NCBI GenBank assembly: GCA_964458555.1
Contig: CAYWJH010000001.1
Coordinates: 62,001-126,000 of the forward strand
Direction of reading: 5' to 3'
Source of the DNA: SLST01 sp964458555
GTDB taxonomy: Bacteria > Spirochaetota > Spirochaetia > DSM-27196 > SLST01
Length of the DNA stretch: 64,000 bases
Below are positions 42,979 to 52,360 of this stretch, piece by piece (position 1 is the stretch's first letter; each line of letters opens with the position of its first letter). The translations under genes and the position numbers were made by a program. Under the pieces are notes generated by a model. The model had not been told where the DNA came from and did not search any database. It saw only the letters and a program-made list of their open reading frames with translations.

Positions 42979-44754
42979 CGGCTTGGTGTGAAGCGCCTTG
43001 TCGAACTCGCTCCAGATCTGGTCGATCTGCTCGCGGCTCTTGGGCTTTGGTTTTGCCGGCCCCGGTGCGGGGCGGTGGCGGCGCCGGCTGACCGTTTCGG
43101 CCTTGTGCGATCGATTACCGGTTCCGCGGGACCGCATGCCCGTCTCGTCTTCCGGCGGCGACGCCTCGCGACCGGCGCCGCGGCGCGCCGCGCCCTCGTC
43201 CGCGTAGGAGAGGCGCTGCCCACCGCGCGGGCCAAATCGCCGCGTGTACGTCGCGCGCAGGCTCTCGTGTCTTCCGGAGAGCCTGAGCAGAATCTGGCGG
43301 AAGACGCTCGTTCGCGCGAAGGCGTCGTCGAAGATCGCGACGAGGTTCAGCCCGAAGAGCTCGTTGAGCGGCCGCAGTTGTGACGTGTCAACGTCGAAGT
43401 ACGGCGTCAGCACGCTCTTCAGCTCTTCGGTCGACACGCCCTCGCGTTTCTGCTTCGCGTCGTGGATGATCGCCTCCGCGATCAGCTGCGGGCGCGCGAG
43501 ATACTCGCCGAGCAGCGGATGCTGCCGCTCGACGCGCCGCGCGATGTCTTCGTTGAACATCTCGCGGGAGCCGAAGACCTCGCCAATATCCGGGGAGCGG
43601 CCCCGAAGGAACGCTTCCATGATCTCGGCGTATTCGCTGGTGAGCCGACGGCTCATCTCGCCGCGGGCCTGCTCGAACGAGCCGCGGACGCGATCGGCGT
43701 GGATGTAGAGCCCGTGGATATAGAGGACTGTGGGCAGCCTGCGGCGGGGACGTGGGGTGAGTAGCTCGTCGTTCAGCTGGCTCGAGAAGCGCGTTGAAGC
43801 CGCGGCGAGCCGGGTCTGCGCGTCGTCGACGAGACTCGAGAACTCTTCCTGCGGCATTACGCCCGCCGGCGCTTCGCGCACCCGGCGTGCCAGCGTCTCG
43901 ATCTCTTCTGCGATAACCCCGTCGCTCTCCTTTTGCTGTCTTGCCTCTCCAATCTGCGCGTCGACGAACACCATCACGAGGTAGGCGAGCTGGAAGAGCT
44001 CGTCGTTCTCCTCGAAATTCTTGCGGAATGCGATCGTGGCCCGCTCTCTGACGATCGTCTGGGCGAGATCGTGCCATACGTCCGGCGCCTTGCTCTCGAG
44101 CCGCTGGCGGACTTCCGTGATGCTGGTATCCTTGATTCGGGCGACCTCTTCGAGCACGCCGCGCTCGCTGAGGTCGCGCTTGAGCACCTGGATCGCCCGC
44201 AGGACGAGCGGCTTCGCCGTGGCGGAGGTGAAGATGACGCGAAACTCGTCCATGAGCCTGAGGCGATAGATCGTTCCGGCCTGTGTGCCTCCTGCGTAGG
44301 CAGCGGCGAGCTGGGACGAGTCCGCCTCTACGACGTGGTAGTCAGGAGGCAGCGCGCCGTGCTCGCGCATTCGTTCCTGCGACGGGAGGACGCGAAAGTC
44401 GGCCGCGAGGATCCGGCGAACTATCTCGTCGACGAGCGCCGCCCAGAAGTCGGGGCTTCCGGCGCTTGTAAGGATGATCTGGTCGGGCTCTCTCTCGCCA
44501 TCCTCCGCTGTGGTTGTGAGGTATCCGATCTCCGCGCTGCGAAGCTTCGTCATCAGGCGTTCGAGTGCCGTCTGCTCCTGCTCAGGACTCCCTTCCGCGC
44601 TTCTAATGAAGCGTTTCGCATCGATACGGGGCGACCACGCGTCGCAGAGGCGCTGAAAGAGCTCTCGCTCGGTTGGCGAGAAGCTGCCTATCTGGGAGAG
44701 AAGCTCGTCCCGGCCTCGGGAATCGAAACTGACGAAGTCCGGCTGTGTGCTCAT
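42958..44754 (-). CDS. Large conserved hypothetical protein
   Basis: 598 residues, soluble, mostly helical and charged, with a disordered basic C-terminus (about 520-598, rich in Arg, Pro, Gly, Lys). No domain recognised. Segments such as SFSPTERELFQRLCDAWSP, RVREAPAGVMPQEEF and LPTVLYIHGLYIHADRVR may help to find relatives. ATG 44754 chosen after the upstream open frame loses protein-like character. A zinc-ribbon gene lies 11 bases upstream on the same strand. Confidence 0.7.
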   Translation of the reverse strand: MSTQPDFVSFDSRGRDELLSQIGSFSPTERELFQRLCDAWSPRIDAKRFIRSAEGSPEQEQTALERLMTKLRSAEIGYLTTTAEDGEREPDQIILTSAGSPDFWAALVDEIVRRILAADFRVLPSQERMREHGALPPDYHVVEADSSQLAAAYAGGTQAGTIYRLRLMDEFRVIFTSATAKPLVLRAIQVLKRDLSERGVLEEVARIKDTSITEVRQRLESKAPDVWHDLAQTIVRERATIAFRKNFEENDELFQLAYLVMVFVDAQIGEARQQKESDGVIAEEIETLARRVREAPAGVMPQEEFSSLVDDAQTRLAAASTRFSSQLNDELLTPRPRRRLPTVLYIHGLYIHADRVRGSFEQARGEMSRRLTSEYAEIMEAFLRGRSPDIGEVFGSREMFNEDIARRVERQHPLLGEYLARPQLIAEAIIHDAKQKREGVSTEELKSVLTPYFDVDTSQLRPLNELFGLNLVAIFDDAFARTSVFRQILLRLSGRHESLRATYTRRFGPRGGQRLSYADEGAARRGAGREASPPEDETGMRSRGTGNRSHKAETVSRRRHRPAPGPAKPKPKSREQIDQIWSEFDKALHTKPSKEDPS

Positions 44755-44765
44755 CGCGCCGTGGA

Positions 44766-44945
44766 CTACCTCGCGTGCATCGGAGTCGGTCGCACCCGTA
44801 CAAGGAGTGTACCACACCGCGGACAGTGTCGCAGCGTGAACTCCTTGTCGTGCTCGCGGACGGTGGTAGAGGCGTGATCGGCGCGGGCGGCAGGGAGTAA
44901 TGCGGCGCCGCACGCGCTGCAGGTGTCGCGGGTTATCTGGTCCAT
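44766..44945 (-). CDS. Small zinc-ribbon protein
   Basis: 59 residues with two CxxC knuckles (CSAC near residue 9 and CPRC near 41), which would bind one zinc. ATG 44945 is chosen because GGTGGAG lies 7 nt upstream. Likely in an operon with the 598-residue protein. The role is unknown; such ribbons often act as protein or RNA adaptors. Confidence 0.65.
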   Translation of the reverse strand: MDQITRDTCSACGAALLPAARADHASTTVREHDKEFTLRHCPRCGTLLVRVRPTPMHAR

Positions 44946-45016
44946 GAGCGTCTCCACCTAGATTGTCGGGAGAAAAGGTGGCAACGATGAGAGCGCTCCC
45001 CCGCGGTCTCAGTTGG

Positions 45017-45847
45017 TCAGGGCGCGCTGCTCGGGTCCCAGCCGACTCGGAGGTTCTCGTGGAGCGAGTCCATCGCGTCCACGTCGCGGAGCGAGATCTC
45101 GAAGTCGAAGATGTCTGCCCGGTCGGCGATCTCCTGCGGGTCGAGCGACCTGACGAGCACCCCGACGCCCTTCTGGAGCGCCCAGCGGAGCAGCAGTTGG
45201 GCCGGGCTCTTGCCGTACGGTCCCGCGATCTCGCTCAGCCGCCGTTCCCGGCGACGCGTCTGCTTCGAGACGGGGGTATGCGTCTGGACGAGTATCTCCT
45301 TCCGGCGGCACCACTCGTGGAGACGGCGTTGGTTGAGAAACGGGTTGAACTCCACCTGGTTGACCGCGGGGAGTACGCCGGTCTCGTCGACGATCTCGTC
45401 GATGTGTTTGATCGCGAAGTTGCTCACACCGATCGCCCGGCAGCGACCGTCCTCGTAGAGCTTCCCGAGCGCGCGCCAGCTCTCGCGGCGCAGCCTGATC
45501 AGCGGGAAGTGGATCATATAGAGGTCGATATACTCGACTTGCAGCAACTCGAGCGACCGGTCGAAGGCGGCCAGCGTCCGGTCGTAGCCCAGATCGGAGT
45601 TCCACACCTTCGTCGCGAGGAAGACGTCGTCGCGCGGGATCGCGGCAGCGCGTAGTCCGCGGCCGACATCCGCCTCGTTCTCGTAGACGCTCGCGGTGTC
45701 GATGAGACGGTAGCCGTTCTCCAGCGCCGCGATCACCGCGCCCCTGGTGTCGTCTTCCTCGCCCGGCTGGGTGCAGCCGAGGCCGAACATCGGCATGCGT
45801 GTACCGTTGTTCAGTCGTACTGTCGACCGCGGACTCGAAATCGCCAA
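45017..45847 (-). CDS. Aldo/keto reductase
   Basis: 276 residues. TTG start at 45847, supported by GGGGAGG 4 nt upstream and by the typical opening STVRLNNGTRMPMFGLG. Catalytic tetrad: D and Y in YRLIDTASVYENE, K in FLATKVW, H in YMIHFP. Further family marks are GVSNF and NQVEFNPFLNQ. Reduces aldehydes or ketones with NADPH; the substrate is unknown. Followed by no same-strand gene within 60 bases. Confidence 0.93.
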   Translation of the reverse strand: MAISSPRSTVRLNNGTRMPMFGLGCTQPGEEDDTRGAVIAALENGYRLIDTASVYENEADVGRGLRAAAIPRDDVFLATKVWNSDLGYDRTLAAFDRSLELLQVEYIDLYMIHFPLIRLRRESWRALGKLYEDGRCRAIGVSNFAIKHIDEIVDETGVLPAVNQVEFNPFLNQRRLHEWCRRKEILVQTHTPVSKQTRRRERRLSEIAGPYGKSPAQLLLRWALQKGVGVLVRSLDPQEIADRADIFDFEISLRDVDAMDSLHENLRVGWDPSSAP

Positions 45848-46013
45848 AACGCCTCCCCGCTGATGCGCTGAACCGAGGATACCAACCGGTGCCAACCGCG
45901 TAAAGGCCGCGTCCGCGGTCGACCGGGCCGGGCGGCCGCGACGCCTGGGGCGTCTGGACGGTAGCCTTCGGGGTCCACAGCTACTATACTCTCCGGCAAA
46001 GAGGTGCTTCGTC
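45848..46013 (+). promoter_or_regulatory. Intergenic region with lgt promoter
   Basis: 166 bases between divergent genes. TATACT at 45984-45989 is the likely -10 of lgt; GAGG at 46001-46004 is its ribosome site. Nothing else was recognised. Confidence 0.5.
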
Positions 46014-47042
46014 GTGTTGATGTATCTGACATTCCCCGACTGGCTGCGCGCGGAGATCATCCCCGGACTCCCGTTCCGATGGTACGGCCTGATGTACCTG
46101 ATCGCTTTCGCGATCACGTACGTGCTGTTCATGGTTCAGGTGAAGCAGCGCAAACTCGATGCCGACCAGGACACGGTCGTGAACTTCTTTTTCTGGGGTA
46201 TCATCGGCCTGCTGATCGGCGCCAGACTCTTTTCGGCGCTCTTTTTCGACCCCACCGGCATCTACCTTCGGCGACCGTGGCTCATCTTCTGGCCGTTTCG
46301 CGACGGGCAGTTCGTGGGCCTGCAGGGCATGAACTACTACGGCGGGCTCGTCGGCGCGATCGTGGGGTTCGTGATCTACGCGCGAGTGAAGAAGATCGAC
46401 ATCCTGGACTGGGGCGATATGCTCGTGGCCGGCATCCCGCTCGGCTATACCTTCGGCCGGATAGGCAACTTCATCAATGCAGAGCTCTACGGTCGCGTGA
46501 CGACCGCTTCGTGGGGCGTGCTCTTTCCCAACGCGCGTCGCTTCCGGGCTTCCGAAGACTGGGTGCAGGAGTGGGCGGCTGAGGTCGGTATTGAGGCCGG
46601 AGGCGCGGACGCGCTGGTGAACCTGCCGCGCCATCCGACGCAGCTCTACGAGGCTTTCGCCGAGGGTGTTCTCCTGTGGCTCATCATCTGGTTCGTCGTG
46701 CGCAAACACAAGCCGTACAACGGCTTCATCGTGGGGTCCTACGTCATCGCCTACGGGCTCTTTCGCTACGTCATCGACTACTTCCGGATGCCCATATCCG
46801 CTTCCGACTTCGCCGTTCGTCTCGTGGACACGGGGTTGCCGGTGTACTTCGTACAGTCGCCGCTCAACCTCATCCCGAGCCAGCTCTACAGCCTCGCGAT
46901 GATCGTCGGCGGAGCGCTCTTTCTGCTCGTCGTCTCACGACGCGCCGGGCGGCTCGAGCCCGACTCGACCGGTGATCCAGAGGACGGAAGCGGCAACGGC
47001 CGGAACACGTCGCTGAGGAAGCTGCGCAAGAAGATCAAGTAG
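46014..47042 (+). CDS. lgt: Prolipoprotein diacylglyceryl transferase
   Basis: 342 residues, multi-pass inner-membrane enzyme that attaches diacylglycerol to lipobox cysteines. MNYYGGLVGAIVGF, GRIGNFINAELYGR and HPTQLYEAF are the diagnostic segments, including the arginine and asparagine of the Lgt signature. About 50 extra residues in the loop before HPTQ and a charged C-terminal tail (RKLRKKIK). GTG 46014 is preferred by ribosome-site spacing; ATG 46020 is an alternative. Lipoprotein substrates exist in the window (8759-10498). Confidence 0.97.
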   Translation: MLMYLTFPDWLRAEIIPGLPFRWYGLMYLIAFAITYVLFMVQVKQRKLDADQDTVVNFFFWGIIGLLIGARLFSALFFDPTGIYLRRPWLIFWPFRDGQFVGLQGMNYYGGLVGAIVGFVIYARVKKIDILDWGDMLVAGIPLGYTFGRIGNFINAELYGRVTTASWGVLFPNARRFRASEDWVQEWAAEVGIEAGGADALVNLPRHPTQLYEAFAEGVLLWLIIWFVVRKHKPYNGFIVGSYVIAYGLFRYVIDYFRMPISASDFAVRLVDTGLPVYFVQSPLNLIPSQLYSLAMIVGGALFLLVVSRRAGRLEPDSTGDPEDGSGNGRNTSLRKLRKKIK

Positions 47043-47051
47043 GCGTATGCC

Positions 47052-48233
47052 ATGTACGGTTTCCTGTTCTACGTGCTGAAACACACGTACGGTCGGGTCC
47101 TTCGGTGGTGGTTCGCGGTCCGCGCCAGCGGTCGACCCATGCTCGCCTCGCTCGAGCCGCCGTACCTCCTGCTCTCCAACCACGTGAGCATGTGGGACCC
47201 TCCGTTGGTGGGCATCTTCCTGAAGCACCCGCCGCGATTTCTCGCGACGGACAACATGTTCCGAACGACGCTGTCGCGGCTCTTCTACACGCTGGTCGGC
47301 GCGATTCCGAAGTCGAAGGACCAGCCTGACCTCGCCGCCGTGCTCGCTGCCCGCCGCGCGGCCGATCAGGGCGCCGTCGTCGCCGTCTTTCCCGAAGGAC
47401 GTCGCACCTGGGATGGGCGAACGCTCCCCGTTCACCCGGCCACGGCGAGGCTGCCGCGACTGTTGCGCGCGCCGGTCGTCGTTGCGGACATCGACGGGGG
47501 GTATCTGTCGCGTCCACGGTGGGCGAGAGCGGGCAGGCGTGGCCGCGTCGTCGTTCGCTACCGGCGGATCCTGACCGCGCGCGAGGCGGTTGAGCTTCCG
47601 GAACGGGAGATCGAGCGGCGCGTGGTCGCCTCGCTCGACCGCGATGCGGACGACGCGCAGCGCCGCGAACGCGTGCGGTACCGCGGGCGCCGGCTCGCCG
47701 AGCACATCGAGCTCTACCTCGTGCGGTGTATCTGCCGTGCCTACGGCAGCTACCGCAGCCGGGGCGACCGCTTCTGGTGCGTCGAGTGCGGGAGAACCGG
47801 GAAGTTCAACGAGCTCGGGCGAATCGAGGGCTACGATTTCGAGACCATCTCAGAGCTCTCCGACTGGCAGCACCGTGTGCTCGATCCAGAGCTGCTCGCC
47901 TGGCCGACCTCCGGACGGGTGCTGCGGCAAGCCGGGGCACGGCTGCTGCGCGCGTTCGGGCGCCACGGCTATCGACCGGTGGCGCAGGGGGAAGCGGTTC
48001 TCACCGCGCGGACGATAACCGTCGCAGCCCACGCGGTGCCACTCGATCTCGTCCACGCCTGCAATATGCAGAACGACAACTCGATCGAGTTCACGCGCGG
48101 GCGGTCTCGCTATCGGCTCGAACAACCGCCGCGGCGTGTTCAGTATCATCGAGCGCCCTACTACCTGTGGATGCGCGTCATGCAGGAATGCTCGCGGTCG
48201 CTCCGCGAGCCTCCGCAGGGCACAGCCCCGTGA
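47052..48233 (+). CDS. plsC: PlsC-like acyltransferase with C-terminal zinc-ribbon extension
   Basis: 393 residues. The acyltransferase domain (about 30-190) has NHVSMWD (H44, D49) and VFPEGRR, matching 1-acylglycerol-3-phosphate acyltransferase. The remaining 200 residues are not part of PlsC: a C4 cluster (CIC, CVEC at about 227-245) forms a zinc ribbon, followed by an unassigned domain. Nine bases downstream of lgt, so both phospholipid-related genes are likely co-transcribed. Confidence 0.85.
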   Translation: MYGFLFYVLKHTYGRVLRWWFAVRASGRPMLASLEPPYLLLSNHVSMWDPPLVGIFLKHPPRFLATDNMFRTTLSRLFYTLVGAIPKSKDQPDLAAVLAARRAADQGAVVAVFPEGRRTWDGRTLPVHPATARLPRLLRAPVVVADIDGGYLSRPRWARAGRRGRVVVRYRRILTAREAVELPEREIERRVVASLDRDADDAQRRERVRYRGRRLAEHIELYLVRCICRAYGSYRSRGDRFWCVECGRTGKFNELGRIEGYDFETISELSDWQHRVLDPELLAWPTSGRVLRQAGARLLRAFGRHGYRPVAQGEAVLTARTITVAAHAVPLDLVHACNMQNDNSIEFTRGRSRYRLEQPPRRVQYHRAPYYLWMRVMQECSRSLREPPQGTAP

Positions 48234-48270
48234 TGCTCACGCTGGCTTAACCGGCGCGCGCCAGCGTGGG

Positions 48271-48276
48271 TATACT
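48271..48276 (+). promoter_or_regulatory. -10 box of the metallophosphoesterase gene
   Basis: TATACT, 11 nt upstream of ATG 48288; a weak TTAACC lies at 48247-48252. Confidence 0.45.
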
Positions 48277-48287
48277 GAAGACAGCGA

Positions 48288-49376
48288 ATGGCGAGGCACG
48301 AGTTCAGTCTTGAAAACCTCACGGGTCTCTACGACGGCACACCGGTGCTCCAGCTCGCTCCCGACGAGCGGATCGTCGTTTTCAGCGATCTGCACCTGGG
48401 GAACGGAGGCCGGACCGACGACTTCGAACCCAATTCGGAGATGTTCTTCCGCGTGCTGCACGACTACTACCTCGCAGGCGGGCACAGCCTGATCCTCAAC
48501 GGCGACGTCGAGGAGCTGCAGCGCTTCCGCCTCGCCGATGTTCTGCGCGCGTGGCGGCCGATCTACGACCTCTTCGACCGCTTCGATCGCGATGGGCGGC
48601 TCTTCAGGCTCGTCGGAAACCACGACCTGGACCTCATGGACCGAAGCGACCATCCCTTCCTCGTCCGGGACGCGCTGCGGTTCTCGTACCACGACAACTC
48701 CATTTTCGTCTTCCACGGTCATCAGACGTCGGTCAGGTTCGAAAAGTACAACAAGCTCGTCGGATTCGGGCTGCGCTACTTCGCGAACCCGCTGAAGATC
48801 AAGAACTATTCGGTCGCCCACGACAGCCTGAAGCGGTTTCGCACCGAGGAGCGCGTCTACGAGTTCGCCTCCCGGAACAAGGTGCTGTCGATCATCGGTC
48901 ATACGCATCGGCCGCTGTTCGAGTCGATGAGCAAGGTCGATTCGATCAAGTTCGAGGTCGAGCGGCTCTGCCGCAAGTACCCGAAGGCAAGCGCGAAGAA
49001 ACAGACGAAGATCGAACGCGCGATCGCGAACTACCGCAACGAGCTCGAGGGGATCGACCTCGACGAAGACCCCGGTGCGAGCGTCGCGAGCCTCTACAAC
49101 GCGAATCTCGTCGTGCCGTGCATGTTCAACTCCGGGACCGTCATCGGGAAGCGTGGAATGACCTGTATCGAGATCGGCGAAGGACGGATCTCTCTCGTGC
49201 ATTGGTTCGACGACCGTCGCAGCGACAAGTACCTGCGCTACGCGAACTACGACACCGAGCAACTGCCGGGCACCGACTTCCACCGGGTCGAGATCAAGGG
49301 CGATAGCCTCGACTACATCTTCACGCGAATCAAGCTCCTCGCCGGCTCACCGGATGCCGCGGTGCAGAGCCGGTGA
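48288..49376 (+). CDS. Calcineurin-like metallophosphoesterase
   Basis: 362 residues, cytosolic. All five metal motifs are present: SDLHLG, NGDVEE, GNHD, HGHQ and GHTHRP. The order and size recall UDP-2,3-diacylglucosamine hydrolase-like and related bacterial enzymes, but the long insert between GHTH and the C-terminus (a charged helical segment around KASAKKQTKIERAIANY) is different. The substrate is not predictable. Confidence 0.9.
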   Translation: MARHEFSLENLTGLYDGTPVLQLAPDERIVVFSDLHLGNGGRTDDFEPNSEMFFRVLHDYYLAGGHSLILNGDVEELQRFRLADVLRAWRPIYDLFDRFDRDGRLFRLVGNHDLDLMDRSDHPFLVRDALRFSYHDNSIFVFHGHQTSVRFEKYNKLVGFGLRYFANPLKIKNYSVAHDSLKRFRTEERVYEFASRNKVLSIIGHTHRPLFESMSKVDSIKFEVERLCRKYPKASAKKQTKIERAIANYRNELEGIDLDEDPGASVASLYNANLVVPCMFNSGTVIGKRGMTCIEIGEGRISLVHWFDDRRSDKYLRYANYDTEQLPGTDFHRVEIKGDSLDYIFTRIKLLAGSPDAAVQSR

Positions 49377-49453
49377 TCTCGATCGCGACGTTCTTGTAGG
49401 CGCGCGGCGCCTCTGGTACCATTTCCGTGCGAACCATGAGGGAGGATATGCAT

Positions 49454-50320
49454 ATGAAGATCGCGTTTATCGGCACCGGGGTCATGGGCAAGAGTATGGC
49501 GGGGCACCTGCTCTCCGCCGGGCACGATCTGACCGTATACAATCGAACGAAGAGCAAGGCGCAGGAGCTCGTTGACGGGGGGGCGGCCTGGGCCGATTCA
49601 CCCGGCGAGGCGGCGAAGGACGCCGAGGTCGTCTTTACGATCGTCGGTTTTCCGCAGGACGTCGAGGAAGTCTATTTCGGCGACGCCGGCATCGTCGACC
49701 GCGCGTCGGACGGAGCGATCCTCGTGGACATGACCACCTCGCGCCCCGATCTCGCGGTGCGCATCGCGGAAGCCGCCGTCGAGAAGGGCATGCAGGCGCT
49801 CGACGCGCCGGTCTCCGGCGGCGATGTGGGCGCGCGCGAGGCGCGCCTGTCGATCATGGTGGGTGGGCCACAGGCCGCCTACGACACCGTGAAGCCGCTC
49901 TTCGACCTCATGGGGGCAAACATCGTGCTTCAGGGTCCGGCGGGTAGCGGTCAGCACACCAAGATGTGCAATCAGATCGCGATCGCCGCCGGGATGTTGG
50001 GGGTCTGCGAGTCCATGGCGTACGCGAAGGCGTCCGGCCTCGACCCGGAGACGGTACTGGAGAGCATCGCCTCCGGCGCCGCCGGCTCGTGGAGCCTGAG
50101 TAATCTCGCGCCGCGCATGATCGCCGGCAACTTCGCGCCGGGCTTCTACGTCAAGCACTTCATCAAGGATCTCAATATCGCGATCGAGAGCGCCGAGGCG
50201 ATGAGCCTCGATCTGCCCGGTCTTGCGCTCGCGCGTAAGCTCTACGTCGAGCTCGCCGAAGCCGGTGGCGAGAGCGACGGCACGCAGGCGCTGTTCAAGC
50301 TGTATACCGGGCAGCTGTAG
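49454..50320 (+). CDS. 3-hydroxyisobutyrate dehydrogenase-family oxidoreductase
   Basis: 288 residues. Rossmann motif MKIAFIGTGVMGKSMAGHL, the substrate loop DAPVSGGDVGAREA, and the catalytic lysine region GSGQHTKMCNQIAIA. NADP-dependent beta-hydroxyacid dehydrogenases of this group include 3-hydroxyisobutyrate, tartronate semialdehyde and glyoxylate/succinic semialdehyde reductases. ATG 49454 is preferred over ATG 49448 because GGGAGG is 8 nt upstream. Confidence 0.92.
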   Translation: MKIAFIGTGVMGKSMAGHLLSAGHDLTVYNRTKSKAQELVDGGAAWADSPGEAAKDAEVVFTIVGFPQDVEEVYFGDAGIVDRASDGAILVDMTTSRPDLAVRIAEAAVEKGMQALDAPVSGGDVGAREARLSIMVGGPQAAYDTVKPLFDLMGANIVLQGPAGSGQHTKMCNQIAIAAGMLGVCESMAYAKASGLDPETVLESIASGAAGSWSLSNLAPRMIAGNFAPGFYVKHFIKDLNIAIESAEAMSLDLPGLALARKLYVELAEAGGESDGTQALFKLYTGQL

Positions 50321-50362
50321 CCGCTTATTTCGCCGGAACGAGTCCGGATCGCCGTGCCGGCC

Positions 50363-51598
50363 TCATTCCTCGAGCACGTAGATCTCCACGCGCCTGTTCT
50401 GCGCGCGTCCGGCCTCGGTCGCGTTCGTCGCGACCGGCTCGCTGCCGCCGCGTCCTTCAATGTCGATGCGATCCGGGCTGATGCCGCGGCTGGCGAGCTC
50501 GGCGGCGATCGTGCGCGCCCGTTCGACCGACAGCCGCCGCTGGCTCTCCTCGGTTCCCACGTCGGCGGTGTGTCCCACGACGAGAAACCGTGCCTGCTCG
50601 ACCTCTTCTATCGCGGAGGCGACGGTGTCGAGCCGCCCGCGCTCGCCGGGAAGCAGGACGGCCTGGTCAGGCAGGAATCGAAGCGCGCGCACAGTGAGCC
50701 GTACGCCCGTGTCGGTCTCGTCGACGCTGATATCGGTCGACTCGTCGTCGATCCGCGCGCGGACCTCGTCGGCGACGCGCCGTCGGGACTCGAGCGTCAG
50801 TCCTGAGAGGAACAGGAGCGTGTGGCCCTCGTGCACGAGCGTGGTGCCGTCGCCGAATCGGTACTCCTCGGTGAGCTCGTCGCGTATGAACGCGACCTGC
50901 CCGGCGCCGGTCGTGAGACCCGACTCGGGCAGCAGGATCGTGACGCGATGGCCGCCGGTGACCGAGGCTATGGCGCCGCTGTAGTCGACGACCGGCGCGT
51001 CGGGATCGTCGCTCGGCGGCAGCGGATAGCGGGTTGCGAAGCGCGCCTCCACCCGGAGCGTCGGGGCGCCGTTCCAGCTCTCCCGGCCGGCGAATCGGTA
51101 GTCGACGACGACCGGCAGCCGCAGCGGGTTTCCGTCGCGACGCGGGTCGATCGTCACCCACGCCTGCGCGTCCCAGCGCGCTCCAGGAGCAAGACGCTCG
51201 GCGGGGAACTGCAGGAGGTGCCCCATGGAGGGGTAGGACCCGTCGCCGCCGAAGAGCGTGGTCGCCGAGATCTCGACCGTCGACTCGAGCGAGCGGTCCA
51301 CCGGTCGCGCGACCTGCTGCATGTCGCGTCGAACCTGCTCGAAGAGAAAAAAGCGGCCGCGGTACGCGGGCGCTTCGCTGCGCGAGAGATATCCGGTAAC
51401 CTGTCGGGAGAGCAGCCCGGCGTAGCGTCCGTTCTCGCGCGTGGAGAGGTTGCTGCGCTCGGAGACCCGGATGCGGTCGGGCGGGACGAGGCCGACCGCG
51501 AGGTCGGCCTGCTGCGCGCGCGCGGGCGTCGGCGTGGTCGCGACGAGCATCGCGGCGAGCGCTGTGAATGCGCGGCGGCGGCCGCGGGTAGTAGTCAT
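50363..51598 (-). CDS. OmpA-family outer-membrane/periplasmic protein
   Basis: 411 residues. Signal peptide (about 1-29, cleavage after ARA), a beta-rich N-terminal part, and a C-terminal OmpA-like peptidoglycan-binding domain (about 295-410) with VVGHTADVGTEESQRRLSVERA and NRRVEIYV. Anchors the envelope to peptidoglycan. Divergent from the adhesin-like gene by 61 bases. Confidence 0.9.
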   Translation of the reverse strand: MTTTRGRRRAFTALAAMLVATTPTPARAQQADLAVGLVPPDRIRVSERSNLSTRENGRYAGLLSRQVTGYLSRSEAPAYRGRFFLFEQVRRDMQQVARPVDRSLESTVEISATTLFGGDGSYPSMGHLLQFPAERLAPGARWDAQAWVTIDPRRDGNPLRLPVVVDYRFAGRESWNGAPTLRVEARFATRYPLPPSDDPDAPVVDYSGAIASVTGGHRVTILLPESGLTTGAGQVAFIRDELTEEYRFGDGTTLVHEGHTLLFLSGLTLESRRRVADEVRARIDDESTDISVDETDTGVRLTVRALRFLPDQAVLLPGERGRLDTVASAIEEVEQARFLVVGHTADVGTEESQRRLSVERARTIAAELASRGISPDRIDIEGRGGSEPVATNATEAGRAQNRRVEIYVLEE

Positions 51599-51659
51599 GC
51601 AGGTAGAGTACGCATAACCGGGTGACGGATTCCACCGTTGCCGGTGTTCGAGGGGTTGT

Positions 51660-52331
51660 ATGGATCCGAATAAACGCACACGGCTCATTTCCACGCTCGG
51701 CATTGTGGCGGTCATCGTCGTGCTCGCCGTCGTCGTGGTCCGCTTCATCGGCGGCGAGATGGTCGCGCTCGATCTGTCCGCGGACCCGAGCGGTTTCACC
51801 GGGATCTCGTCGGTCGGTGGATGGAAGATCACCGTCCGTCGCGGCGAATACGACGTCGCGGTCCGGGTGAGCGAACGCTCGGCCGACGACGTCCGGGTGG
51901 AGGTTCGCGACGGAGCGCTTCTCCTCGGCGTCGCCCCGGGCATGCGGGCCGTCACCGACACCCTCGAGGCGACGGTTTCGCTTCCCCGCCTCGACCGGCT
52001 GCAGATCGACGGTGGGGCGGAGGTGCGTCTCGACGAGGTCGTATCCGACAGCCTCGCCGTCGACGTCGACGGGGCCGCGTCGATCACGGCGACCGGCGGT
52101 CGGTACGGACGACTCGAGGTCGAGGTCGACGGCGCGGCGAACGTCGACTTCGCCGACACCGCGGTCTTCGACGCGGACATCGACCTGGACGGCGCCTCGA
52201 ACCTGAGCATCACCATGGCCGGCGGGACGCTGACCGGCTACTTGCGCGGCGTGGGCAACGTCAGCTACGGTGGTGAGGTCGCGGACGAGTCGGTCCGGGT
52301 CGAAGGACTCGGGACGGTTCGAGCGCGATAG
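51660..52331 (+). CDS. DUF2807-like (GIN-domain) membrane-anchored protein
   Basis: 223 residues. One N-terminal membrane helix (about 10-30), then a right-handed beta-helix-like repeat with regular motifs VDGAASIT, VDGAANVDF and LDGASNLSI, as in DUF2807 (putative autotransporter adhesin head GIN domain). Exposed to the periplasm or surface. Probably co-transcribed with the next gene (29-base gap). Confidence 0.8.
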   Translation: MDPNKRTRLISTLGIVAVIVVLAVVVVRFIGGEMVALDLSADPSGFTGISSVGGWKITVRRGEYDVAVRVSERSADDVRVEVRDGALLLGVAPGMRAVTDTLEATVSLPRLDRLQIDGGAEVRLDEVVSDSLAVDVDGAASITATGGRYGRLEVEVDGAANVDFADTAVFDADIDLDGASNLSITMAGGTLTGYLRGVGNVSYGGEVADESVRVEGLGTVRAR

Positions 52332-52360
52332 CCGGCGACGATGTCGGCGAAGGAGCCACG

